The notes under the pieces: model-generated
Told to the model about the DNA's origin: nothing
Databases searched by the model: none
The model's input: only the letters and a program-made list of their open reading frames with translations
Program-made: the position numbers and the translations under genes
Shown here: in pieces, positions 11,046 to 23,900 of the stretch
Layout: every line of letters starts with the position of its first letter
How positions within the stretch are numbered: position 1 is the stretch's first letter
Source: Prostheceraeus crozeri
Taxonomy: Eukaryota > Platyhelminthes > Polycladida > Euryleptidae
Assembly: GCA_907163375.1 (NCBI GenBank)
Contig: CAJQUW010004769.1
Coordinates: 372,001-436,000, forward strand
Direction: 5' to 3'
Length of the DNA: 64,000 nt

Positions 11046-11529
11046 TGAGTTCAAAATTGATAGATCAAAATAATTGATGGAGGTCGAAATCACACTCAAC
11101 CAGTCAGATGTTTTTGCTTCCATCGTGGTTTTCAGGCGAGCAGCGTACTTTGGTGTCATTGTTTCATATACATTTCATTGAGTAATGGTTTTTCTCGTTC
11201 TCTTCGAGCACAATTGTTCTTTCCCCTCTTTTCTTTCATGACAGTGTTGTGGTCTTCTATAGTAAATATAAAATTGTCATCCACAATCGAATAACTTGAA
11301 ATGCATAATCACGGAACCCTAGTTATCGGCGACCAGGAAGTGAAATCCCTTAAATCTATATGCATCGATTTTACAAGTTGAGTCACATGAAATTCAGTAT
11401 TACTTTGGATGTATCGCATTTCATTCTTCAAAAGTTCACACTGATTGTATGTTTTTAAGATGGTGATAATAAAACACCACAATCACATCGGGAAATAGGC
11501 TTACTTGATGAAATGACCTTAGAGTGATA

Positions 11530-11690
11530 TATAGTAGATATACCATATAGTAGATAGAGTGTCGACTCAAAAAAGTACAGTGAAAATTTTCATACCAAAA
11601 GATTCAGCTTTTTACTGAGATTACGTTCCTGTGATCCAAAAATTAATTGAGCATTTTTCAAAAAGCTAAATTTTTGTGATTTTTGTGATT
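11530..11690 (+). repeat. Partial copy of the CATAGAGTAAG element family
   Basis: The stretch shares GTGTCGACTCAAAAA, GTGAAAATTTTC, the GAGATTACGTTCCTG word and a tail ending AAAAAGCTAAATTTTTG with the interiors of the copies at 6845-7632 (inverse) and 38002-38837 (same orientation). Both ends of the element are missing, so it is a truncated old copy. Confidence 0.8.
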
Positions 11691-11744
11691 TCACTTTTGG
11701 AAGTCGTTTATCTTTGCTCTTGGAAGATGACATTGTATTCCATA

Positions 11745-11964
11745 CACTGTAAACCAGCACCTCCTAAAATCGAAGAAACCTGCATCCTAAAGCGCCACAC
11801 ACTAGAATTTTAGGAGGTTGCGTGAAATAGAATGTTGACATACTAAAGAGAACAATAACCCTAGTGCGCTAGCCTCCTAAAACGCTTTGCTTTAGAATTT
11901 TTTTTATTAGTTACGAATAGTATCTTGCTTTAGTGTGTGATTTAGGAGGTGCTGGTTTAGAGTG
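11745..11964. mobile_element. 220-bp MITE with TA target duplication
   Basis: Terminal inverted repeats CACTGTAAACCAGCACCTCC (left) and the inverse of CACTCTAAACCAGCACCTCC (right), continuing with few mismatches through CTAAA. TA dinucleotides flank both ends (11743-11744, 11965-11966). The interior repeats CCTCCTAAAA-like words in both orientations. No coding capacity. TA duplication suggests Tc1/mariner-type mobilisation; the CACT start also recalls CACTA-type ends, so the superfamily is unsettled. Confidence 0.85.
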
Positions 11965-11969
11965 TATGG

Positions 11970-14309
11970 TTACGCTCTGTTGATTAACATCAAGAATCTA
12001 ATGAATCCTTCTGTCAAATTGTGATACTGCTCCGCAGTAAAGGTAGACTCATCAAACAGTGAGGCTGCAGGAAACATTTGCTTCTTCAAGACTTCGTGGT
12101 TCTACTACTCGGTGATTCAGTATGAAATTCTGGAAGGGACTCCGGATTCTTTATCAAACTGATTGTGAGCATTGGAAAATGCAGCAGTATTGTCTAGTCA
12201 ACTCTGGATTTCGAGAGCCAGGAAGTTTAAATACAGTTTTGGATGCCCCATTATTGTAAATGCTTTTCAATTGTGGACTGAATCAAACAGATCAGAAGCA
12301 GTGGAGTTCTTGAAACTGGATTGGCGATCTTGAAATTATCATGATTAGGACAAAAAGGCAAAACAAAGTTGAGAATCACCTGGCTATTATGCACTACGCA
12401 GGCGGTAGTAATCACTTCAAATGCCTAAAGAAGTCGTGAAGTTATCAGGAACACTTTATGCATATCATCTGCAGCAACATTTGTGGTAGGAAACAAAATA
12501 AAAAAAAATAAATGTCATCTTGGAAATAATTTCTTAACGATTTCACAAGGAATCACCAGACAGCTCGTGGTATGGTGTCTATTCGGCATCTTCAATGACA
12601 TGCAACTTTCCACCTCCAAATGCTATCTTTCTTTTTTTAAATTAATCTGGTCAGTTCATAAAATATGGTAGCTCATCCTTCTTCGGGCGGCATTTCAGTA
12701 GCGTGCAAATATTTTATCATTGTATCATTATTTGGCGAATCAGAAAAGATCACAGGCACAGCCTCTGTAAACGATATTTGGCAGAGTCAAGCAGCTTGTT
12801 TCACGCTAAAGCTAGAGATTGATCATTTTTTGACGTGAGCAATTAATTATCAATTTGTGAAAACAAGGAAATTGTGCTGAACGGCATATAGCGCAGTACA
12901 GGTAGCTAGGATTCCACGGCATAATATCTCTGTCCTTGGACTAGGAATAGACATGAGCTTTGTGTTTATGTTCGTATATCTTCTCACGTTGAAATATTGA
13001 ACCGCAATATGCCGGTTTAGCATATTGTTTTTCAATCATAGATATCCTTAACACAATGATATTGCAAAAGGAAGATTTTTTGAACTTTTATTTAATCAAA
13101 ATTGTACCTTAGTGTCTAGAATTTGCTACATTGCATTAATTAACCAAATAGTGACTTAAAAATGAAAAGAACCGCAGAAATTATAGAAAATATAGAAGCA
13201 GCAGTAGAGATACAAGTAAAATACGAAGCTAGTAGTAAAAGATAAGAGGATCGATTGAGTCAATTTTATCGAATATTGTCAGCTATGCGACAGAAAACCA
13301 ACATAATGTGGATGATTGTGTTAATGATAAATCGTTGATCAGTTGATATTTTTGTTTCTGCACTAGGCCAGCATGATTCAATTAAGCATATTGTAATGCT
13401 CCTATGTTTCAAATGCTAGATTTAGCACTTGTCAAGGATATTTAACGTAATTGCATTCAAATTATTGTATACAGAAAATAAAATCATGACGTGAATATGC
13501 TTTTCAGCATAAAAGTTCACCATGAACTGCAAGGTGTCGATCGCAAGCACTGTAAAATTGAACAATAAATGTTTTTGTACGCAAGTCTAGAATTATCTGT
13601 TTATAAGCACAGCAGTCGAATAATTCTGGCGCGATGCTTCCGGTGGATTCTGACTTTTGTTTTGTTCTCAGTCTCCTCCATCCATCTTTGTGGGAGCTCA
13701 AAAAGATGGGCTTCTTTTGGTACAAGTGCCGTATAAAAAATCAAAAGTAATTTCAAATAAAGCAATCGGCGATGATTTTGCTAATGATTTGCGTGAGTAT
13801 AGGCCTACTTCAGTATATGGATAACCTGGATGCTTTACAAAGATGCCTTAATAGGAATTTACACATTTGTCGTACGTTTGCATAATACAATACAATCAAA
13901 TAATTATCAGTCTATCTCACTAACAAGTAAATAAGCAATAGGGCCTATGTTGCATTTTAGTTGATTCACTGTTTGATTGATTAAATAAAAAGCCAAAAAA
14001 TTAGACATTTTACTCATTAGTGTAAATTACTCTACTTAGAGAAAGTTACTCTTCTTCTTCAGCAGAATTCAACTTACCTTTTCTGAGATCAATGAGTATT
14101 CTTCATTTTCGTTTATATTGTCATAGTAGTAACCCTCAATTACATTCGCACCTTTCGAATAATTTTGACCGTAGTCATCTGACAATTTCCTTCTTAGTTT
14201 CTTCAATCTTACAACTTTCAGTAAATAGAATGTTTGAATCAGAAGCAAGAATTATGGAGATTGTATTAGGTTTAGGCTCAATGTTTTCAACGACTTGTAG
14301 TGGCCACTC
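11970..14309. other. Intergenic, no supported gene
   Basis: A minus-strand frame at 13504-13725 (about 73 codons) and a plus-strand one at 12483-12671 show no domain I recognise. No repeats of note apart from AT-rich runs. Confidence 0.4.
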
Positions 14310-14610
14310 CCCGAGTAAAAAAATCCCCTCAAACCTAGTAGGTCGGCCTAGAAAACCCTGCTGGGCGCCTTGCAAGTACCTACTAGGTTTTCGCCCGACC
14401 TAGCAGGTTTGCTGGGCCAGATGCTAGGTACCTAATAGGGCGCTCTGGTAATTCATTTACCTAATAGGTTTTTATGGTTTATGTTAGGTACTTAATAGGA
14501 CGCCTTAGGTTTTCGTCCAACCTAGCAGGATTAACTGGTCATGTATTAGGTACCTATTAGGACGCTCTTCATCTACCTTAGGTTGATATTGCCATTAGGA
14601 CGCTCTTGGT
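14310..14610. repeat. Subterminal repeat array, left end
   Basis: About 300 bases built from near-palindromic words such as AACCTAGTAGGT, ACCTACTAGG, ACCTAATAGG, ACCTATTAGGAC and GCGCTCT. They occur at irregular spacing right behind the CCCGAGTA terminus. CACTA elements are known to carry subterminal repeats that bind their own DNA-binding protein, and this array has that placement. Confidence 0.75.
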
Positions 14611-14975
14611 TTTCTAAGTAAACAAGACTGTTCAGATCGAGATCTTTATTGAGTACAAACAAATCTATCAACAATCGTCACGGCATACATAGACATTCAA
14701 TTCATCTTCAACACATTTTCATGCGAAGTAGCAAGACTCAATTAAACACATCACTTGAAACATGAACATGAATACGAAGAAATCAACGCTGGTTCGACCA
14801 TACTTTAATTGGGATGACTGCATTAATGCATTCATGTTATAAACACCAGTTAGTAGGCAGTTACACACATCAATTCCAAATGCATGCACAAGATATTGGT
14901 CACTCCTGAAAAAGTTGCTACATACAAAATTCGTTGAAGGCTTCCAGAATTCGGAGAGCTGGGTTGATTACTTTT

Positions 14976-17900
14976 TTATTCATGTTCATGATTATTCAAA
15001 ATGCGAACAGCATGAAAAGTATTGTTGGAAATCTTTCTAAACAAAGCATGATGAGTAAACAGAGAGGCATTGAAATACTGCAAAACACTTTTAGAAACAA
15101 CATAATATGGGGAAACAGAATTCAGCAGATCAATTGCTCGTTGAGACAAGGTGAAGAAAGCATCATGATGAACCTTTTTAATTATATCGTAACGGCGACA
15201 TATGCAATGAATATTAGTGCCACATACTACTATGCACTTTATCTTTACGAAAGCATTCAGAGTGTTAATGAACGCGAAATAAGAAGAACATCGGAAATTA
15301 CGACCGTACTTGTAGGAGTGAAATGTTTTCCCATTTGCACAAAACCGATCGATGTAGAAGTTCAAGGGAACAGGAGGATCAGCGTAAAGTTGTCGCATTT
15401 CATCGGTGACATTCTTGACACAACCAAGTGATTTCACCTCCGCCCCAGTTGAAGCCGAAAAGATCTTTTGCGAGATAACGAACCTTGTCAACATCTGGTG
15501 TGCTTGGCCTTTCGTCCCTGTGACTGACTTCTTCAGCTGCCGATTCAGATTCTCGAAAGTAGCACAGGAGGTGACGGATAATGGTCCAAACTGCTTCACT
15601 TGGTCTGGTAGATGGTACAGGGCATGGAGTGACATGGTACAAACACTAGGCCCGAAGTATTCACACGATAATTTTTGAAAAATAGTAATGAGTTCTTTGC
15701 ACAAGCAAATTTGTTCTTCACTAACAAGCTCTGATGACAGCGAAAATATTGCTGAACTAAGTAGTTGGTAAAGTGATGCCGCTTCAGGAGTAATAGCCCC
15801 AGCAGTCAGTAGTTCAGCTACAACACAGGGAGCAATGTAAAGAAGGAAATGCTTATGTTCTTGAGCCTTCCACAAGTTAACCTCACTCAAATTTCGTGGT
15901 TTTCGACGAAAGTCATGAGGCACTTTAACCGCTTCGATATTTTCAGATAATTTTGAAGCATCAACTAATCTTTTGTTTAACAGTACTGCCAGCAAGGATC
16001 TAGCGACACCATGATATACCAAATGCATTACATCGAACGCAAGTGAAACTGGTAATCGAATTATGTTTGCCAGTTCCGTTTCTCCTTTCACTCCCATGAT
16101 GGGATTTGCAGGGGTAGCTCTCTTCTGATTGATGGCATGGATAGTAGGTGTTCGCAACTCATGAGTATTTTTGATAGGATAAACCATTTTCCGATAAGTT
16201 GAATGATAATTTCCTTCGACCAAACACAAACTGCATCCGTACCTGGAATTCAAAGTAAAAAACGATTAATTTTGTAAGATCATAGAAAACAATATCAATC
16301 AAAAATATAGCAACAGAAAGCTTTCCAAATATAAATTCCTCTTAAGGGCTCACTAGCGAAAGTGCAACACAAACTCATGCGTGATAAAGGATGACCCCTA
16401 GCACGTTGCTCACGCGTGATTATTTTTGTTGTCTATAGCTAAGCTAATTTCAAGCCATGAATTTTTATAGATGTCGTATATAGATATAACTGAAATAATT
16501 AGAAGCATGGGTCTCACCGATCTTGAGAGATTCAACATGAAACACAAATAACCATAGCGATGGATAGTCTGTGCTGATCAACAATTTATAAATTTTAACT
16601 TGATCGATCCAAGTTTACGGCTTTTTAACAAGCTTATACACGGTTGACACAGTTAAGGCAGAGCAGCATTGACGCTACGGATGACCGCGACCTAGCGCTA
16701 CGCCTCGCAGTGAATCAAAAAATCTATGTTATGAATTAATATAACTTCCTTTGTGAAGCATTTGTATTTCATAGCTTGCACAAGCAACTTCCTTGTTTTA
16801 GAATAAATGAAACATCTGTGTGAGTTTATAAGCTAAGATATCCCATTTGGTTAATTATGTAGATTATGTTACTAACATTGCAAAGACACTTCAAAATCAA
16901 TGCTTGAAATCAAATTAATTGTCAACAAATCAAGCGCTGACAATTTATGTTCATCGGATGTCTGGTCACTGAACTGGCTACATTCTAGCAGGAAATTCTT
17001 GCACAGCAAAAATATCTAAGTCAAGTAAGTAAAACGGAGATTGAAATGTGGGGATGATAAAGGAGTTACGACATAAAGTAATTATGCAGCAGTTTCCGGA
17101 AAGGACATGTGCAGTCAACAACCTGTCAGAAAATAACGTGGTAGAAAATGCAAAGATCAGATATGGGATTTAAAATGACGTAAGTCATGAGAAATGCATA
17201 CCGTGCAAGGGTGGAAATTGGAAATAAAGAAAATTACTAAAAAAGTCGGAATCATGAGTTACCAGAAATACGATGGCTGAAAATAATAACTATGTCACGA
17301 TAGTAGAAATTACGCTGGTTATTATAGCTGGGTGAAAAACACCTATGCTAACATTGCCATGGCGTTTTTCATTTTAACGGAATATAACAGACTCCTCTTG
17401 AAGCTCATGAATTTTATTGAAGTCAGTAGTAGACAATAATTGTTATCTCTCTTTGATAGTTTAGATCAAAGCTATTCTACAATACTTGTTAGTTTGAGTC
17501 TTCAGAAAATTGTCAAGTCTTCTTTTTCTTTCGTAGCTGTGCGTCAGTCTAATAATCTATTCTGGATACTATCAAATTTTTGTCGATATTTCTGAAACTA
17601 AAATACTGCTCTAGATACTGCATGCTTTAGATGTTTAACTCACTTTGCATTGAAGGCCTGTGTATTCGAGATACTTGATTTTGCTGGCATATCTGCAGTT
17701 AGTGCAACCACATGAAACATCACCAGATCGTCTAGTATTTTGAAACCATTTTTCAGTTGATGAGAAATTAGATTTATGAACGGGGTCCACTCTGGTTTGG
17801 CATCACCGACGAAAATTCCTGCAACCACAAGATGACATCAAAAACTGTGATTTTTCAACAAACGTAAGCTGGGAACTTTTAATACATCAATATACAGCAA

Positions 17901-20900
17901 ACATCAGAAACAAGGAAATAGTTTTGTCGATATCGCTTGCTTCAGTATCACCAACAGATTGACGAAAACCGGGTTAAATAGTTAAAACTAATGAACGCAG
18001 ATATCGCGGACGATTTCGGAATTATCGAGACAAAAATGACTATGATGAAGGGAATTGAAATATTCTACATGCCACTTTTATTTGCTTGAAGATAAGTGAT
18101 CTATGACATTCAAATCTAGTTTGTAAAGTTATTTTTCGGTCCCAAACTGAACCACCTAATGATTAAGGTTTGACTTGAATTTCGAAATCATGAATTTGAT
18201 GCAAAACTTTTGACCGTCTGTTATGGACAGTGGTGCTTTTATTGCTCAGGCAAAATCAATCCAAAAGCTAGTCGAGCACTTATAATGAAGCCATTCTTAG
18301 AATAGATTTTCTACATGAGAATTCTTACCTCCAAGAAGCAGATTGTGAAATTTTCTTCGCTCTCTTAGCGGGAGATTCACAATTGAGAAGACAATAGGCC
18401 AAACTTGGAAGCGCTTTGATAGTACAGGACTCAAACCATCGGTATTCATGAGAAGATATATAGTATTTCGCTTGATTTCAGGGAACATTGCTCCATCCAT
18501 CATATCACAAAATAAATCACTGCTGTGTTGACACTTCCTCAAAGAGAAACAATGTGGATGCCTTCGTAAAACACTTTTCACTTGATTCTCCAAAGACATT
18601 ATGTATATGTCACCACCATCAACGGGATGCTTGGAATAAGGTGTATCTTTTTCTTGAAATTGATAGAAGGTCGGACATTTGTTGGGACAAGGAAGAATCG
18701 CTGCGATCAAGTTCAGTAAATCAGCCTTTGCTGCATCGGAGAACTGATGTTTGCTTCCTATTGCATTAAACTTATCCACAAATGCTGTTCGTGATACAGG
18801 ACATCCGTTGTATAGATAAACAGACTCATCATCAGATGACATACTATCAGTAGATTGACAAGAGCTCTCCTCGTCAAAAGGTATAGGTGATGAAGCTATT
18901 AATGGTCGGAACCAGCCGTGCAAATCGTCGTGCTGGTTTGTCGAATCTGAAAGCCCAACGATGTCAGTATCATATTATGGCATAGCATATGTAACTCAAA
19001 CATTACAACTAAAAGATATTTCTAAGAATACGTCATTAAGTATGATTTTCAATCACTTTATTGAAAGCATATACCACACTTCATGCATACCTGCAACTCA
19101 GCAGCGATTTTTGATTATACCTGCTAAGTTGTCGAAGTATGTTGGCAAGTTCGTATAGACTGAGGCATCATCACCCCACGAACGGATCACATAACTAGCA
19201 AGTCTGAGGTACAAATCCGATTACTAACATTACCTCTATGCTTGTCGCCATTGGATAACACCCGAAAGATAAATATGGTTAATCCCATGTCATCACCGAA
19301 AAAAAACAAGCTCTTAATCTCCAAATTCCCGGAATATACTCCATGTAACTATATTGAACTTCATAAAAGATAGTTCACCTCATAAAACTTCCCTTCCAAT
19401 TCACCTATCTAACCTTCAATTTATACTTTCTACAAAAAAAAACGTTTGGATAAAACTAACTCTGAAATCAATTTTCAAGTTCTACATAATTCGACTGTCG
19501 TTCTCCCGATTAACCAAATTCAATGGCACTCTATGGTATTCTATGACACGCAATGGGAGTGCCATAGCACACCTCACCATTCAATCGAACTCTATTGGAT
19601 CCAATTGCACTGGAAGTGGGAAAATATGAGTGCCATAGAAGCTATCCAAAAGAAGCAAACGCGCAGCGACAGTTTTGACTCCGTAATCTGACTTTGTCCA
19701 ATGATATTGCAACATTTGCATGTTCAGTATAATTTCAGATGCTTTTGGCATGTGCAACAGTCATTGTTAATCACATCCTTTGGTCGTGTCTCAGTGTCTC
19801 GTATTTTTATGAAAATCCGTCATTTGTTGAATTAATCATCTTATCCGGTTTGTCTCAACCATCACACCAATGGAGTAAGTTCAATTGAAACGAATTTATT
19901 ATTTGTATAGTCCATCAGTCAAATCATCAAGTCCTCATTGTTACAGCAATTCATTCGCGCACTGTTTTATTGAATTATGCAATTATTTAGATTTTTTGAG
20001 GTAGGAACTAGAACTACTGTATTATAAGATTTGTGTAGACAGTCTTATCTATTCCTCGTTCTATTGTCGTATGTGTAAAGTAGACAGTTCAACAATACGT
20101 TCAAGTGCTATGCCATGTGTGCTATCACAGCACAAAAATTATTGCAAATTTGAATATTTTATTTAGATTTGATTATTCAGGATATTAATTAAAAAATCGT
20201 AGACCTTTCTAAGCGAAGACCTACGCATACATTTATGCTATAAGTCTTGAAGATACGCTGTAATCACTTAAATGATGCAGCAGTTAGTTGTTAAATAGTT
20301 AGTTAAATTATAACAGAATTTCTCTTAATTTATATTCCGGAGATATCTTTTGATTCCGCTTGTTTCATAGCTTTCTCACTGGTCCAAGCATATCATCGTA
20401 AGTTATCTAGGGGTCTAGCAGTTAGTTCAAACAGCTGTGCAAATATCATCCAATGCTATATTACCAAGTTTTTAGGTAAAGAATTTTGATTATGTTTTTA
20501 AATTTCAGTTAGGGTTGATCGGGTTCTTTCAACGAGTCTGCTGCATCTTCTGAGAAATCCATGTTTGGTGAAATCCTCGAATCGGTGTTTTAAGCCATGA
20601 AGTAAGTTATCAAGTCCCCGGTGTTCTAACAATTTATACACTACTATCTGAAAGAATTATAGTCCAATTATTTTTGGTCTTTTAGCTATCATTTAGAAAA
20701 TCGTTATTTAATTTCACTTTCAAAACCTTTGATATGCATTCTATCAGGTTAACTCCACTGTTAATTCTAAAGATTCTAAGATTTCCAAATAGCAAGTTAG
20801 TGAAATTTCGACGGGCATTCATAAAATATCACTTTAAACACACTGATGCTGGCAAATTGCCTAAGTTACTGCACCTGCAATGATTAATATAAAAACTGCT

Positions 20901-23900
20901 TTTTGCAAACACAATGTAAATAGAATAAGAAAACATTGTTTTCAATATTAAAAATCAAATAGGACTATTTAATCATTCTATTTACATTGTGTATGCAAAA
21001 AGAAGTTATTATTAATTATTACAGGCGCACTTACTTAGGCGATTTGCCAGCAGTGTGTTTAAAGTGATATTTAATGAATCGAAATTTCACTAACTTGCTA
21101 ATTGCAAATCCCAAATTTACCCAGGCATGGCTGCAACCTTAAATAGGGAGTTGTGTCGATCTTGAGAGATGTGAACTAGGCTTGCTGATGATTCCTGATT
21201 TTGGATGAAATAGCAGCTATTCAGGTCTGTTTCAATTATTTTCAACTGAGGATGCAACTCAATATTTAATTATTCTACCTCCCAACTTTAGGTAGATTAT
21301 TATTGTTGTCATTATTCCAGTTCAGTCATAACATTTTGCGATAGATAGTGTGTTATAGTCATATTTCTCTGTTACAACATTAACAGTATTTTAACATAAG
21401 CTGTTCGCAATTCGTACATGTATTCATCTCAGATCGACTAATTTCAACAATCTTTTTTTAATTGCATAATTAAAGATCAGACATGTCTTTCTTTCATATA
21501 AAAGTAACAAATTTTTTTTAAGCACCGGTGATAGAGTTGTCAATGCGGGTGCGTATCAGCAAACCCAATGTGCTAAATCAATTTATACTTCTGAGAATTT
21601 ACTTTTAATGAGTATTGGAAATAGTAAAAGAATTATTCAAAAGTGTGTTTATATTTCGATTTATTCTCAAGAGCTTATTTCATTTCATAAAGATCAATCA
21701 ATCATTTCAAGAGCTAGATGCAAAAGATATGGGATTAGTGTCTGAGGCCTTGCCTTTCGACTCAGGTATTGACTGCAGGCTTTAGATTTCAAATCAAGAT
21801 ATTAATCTTTGTGTTATATTTAGTTTGGCTCATTTTTGCCATAGCTAATGTTTTTAGATCAAATTTGTTGCTTGACATGTTTGGTGCTTGTAGATAGCTA
21901 ATTGAGAAGTGCTTCAATTTCTTTGTTCTGATGTGAACGAGGCCGCTTTATACTGCCAATCGAAGTTTTGAAAAAAATCACATTTTTCTTCATAGAAATG
22001 AAGAAGGAAAAACGAAGAGGAAATGATATTTGCAAGCATGGAAATTATGTGTTAAAAATCAGTTTTGCGTACCTACTTGTTAAAAACATTACGATTAAGC
22101 AATGATTCACATCTATATCAATCACATATCGATATAAATAACTCCATGTTTAAAAAATGTTCTTCATCAAAATATTGACCTCTGTAAAAAATATTATCAA
22201 AACTGAAGACAAATGGATCCATTTTAGTTCGAAAATTAAAACCTATAGTCAATTGTCAGATCAATTGTGAAGGGCTTGAACTAATTTTATACGAGTATTT
22301 GTTACGCAATATTTTGACTGGGAGTTGGGGAGAGTTGCGAAGTCAGCAGCACATGGCTTGAAGTCTCCCAGGACTTTGGGACCCAAAATTATTTAATTTC
22401 ATTTAGTTGCTTTCAGACATAATTTTGAAAGAATTTCATATTTTCATGCACTTTTCTGGATGGTTCAGATTTTGCGGATTTTCATATTTAATATCCTGCT
22501 CCAGCAGTCTGATGAAATATATCTTTCCACATGAATATCACTAATAAGATCAGGACTAGGATTCAGTTCCGTGATCCTGCAATTATTAAATTAATACTTT
22601 TCATCTATTAATACATTTCAAGACGGCCGCTTTAAATGAAGGAGTGTAAGTTCCGACATTTAGTTGTTCTGATAGGAAATAGATCACTATCAAGCAGCGT
22701 TTTACGTGTGCAGTGGTGGTCAGAAGGGGGGATGCCGGGATGCATCCCCCCACCAGCCAAAAGTATTGTGATATAAAATATGAACATTCAATTAATCAAT
22801 TTAACATCAGCAAATTCTACATTTTAGCTTCCAAGCAATAATTTGGCAATGTATTTGCACTGAAATAGTACAAAAGTCGGACGGCGAAACGAACTCTATC
22901 TCGTTACATCATTTCCGCTTATATCACTGATTTAGAGCTTATCAACTTAGAGACATGTAAAACCAAGGAATGTAGCGGCCTCCGCAATAGGTTTGTTTAT
23001 CCTAGGCATCTCAGATATTGATGACCCGCTGTGATATTGCGTATCCTACATGATGCACTTGAATTAACAGATGTTCTGCCCATCAGCTCTGTGATGCAAG
23101 AAAGTTGACCAAGTGCTTTCAAATCCGTTCGACCCACGGACTTTCCACCCACATGTGTGGTGGTTTGCCAATTGGAACGACTATAACATGTATCTGTCAT
23201 TCGATTCGTTCTCAATATTTCTTAAATGTTGTGCCGATGGATCACCTAACACATATTCTATCGTGCTTAATTAACGGATTTCGTTTTCCTAACTTTCTGA
23301 TAATTCAAATGATGGCATCTCATTTAAATGAACATATACATGAAAATGTAATTTAAAACAGGCAATTCAATATGACTTATGACATTTGCTGATTATTTCA
23401 TATTTTATTCTGTTTGAGGATTGGAACAATTAAATTTAATTCCCCCCTCTGGAATTTTCTGTGACCGCCCCTTTCTGTGTGTGATGGGAAAATGTCGCTT
23501 TGCATCTAAGAACTTTTAAATGATAAAGAAGATAAACATTTTATTTGAAATTCTCTTAGAAGGAAGGAAATAATTACGAGAAAGTATTCTTTTTTTGAAT
23601 ATAGTAAAAGTCACACTAGTAATGAGAGAAAGCTAATCGAGCTTTCCACCTTCCTTCAGATTTTTATAATCATGAAATGAATCAAATTCAGCAGGCAATT
23701 ACACGTGTCAGTGAAAGATAAAAATGAAGAAGTTAACAGGTAAGATAAGAACAGAGGGCGCCGACATAGGGAGGGATTGGCATTCATGATAAAACATTCA
23801 AGCACCGCGAACGAGATTATAAAATTGGTATTTATTTACATTGGTGAGACCGGAATTGAAATTAACAGCATTGTCGGGAATCGGGATGCGATCTTGAAAT

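Noticed and set aside
14310-14610. Telomere-like or CRISPR-like array because of repeated ACCTAATAGG words
   Set aside because: Units are irregular in spacing and sequence and lie behind a transposon terminus; no constant repeat-spacer pattern, and the window is eukaryotic.
14934-15431. 165-codon plus-strand frame
   Set aside because: Antisense of the last transposase exon, which has strong family motifs and spliced continuity on the other strand.
22997-23215. Independent Mutator-type transposase gene in the nested element
   Set aside because: Only about 35 residues look similar and the surrounding frame is not supportive; kept as a remark under the possible hAT remnant.
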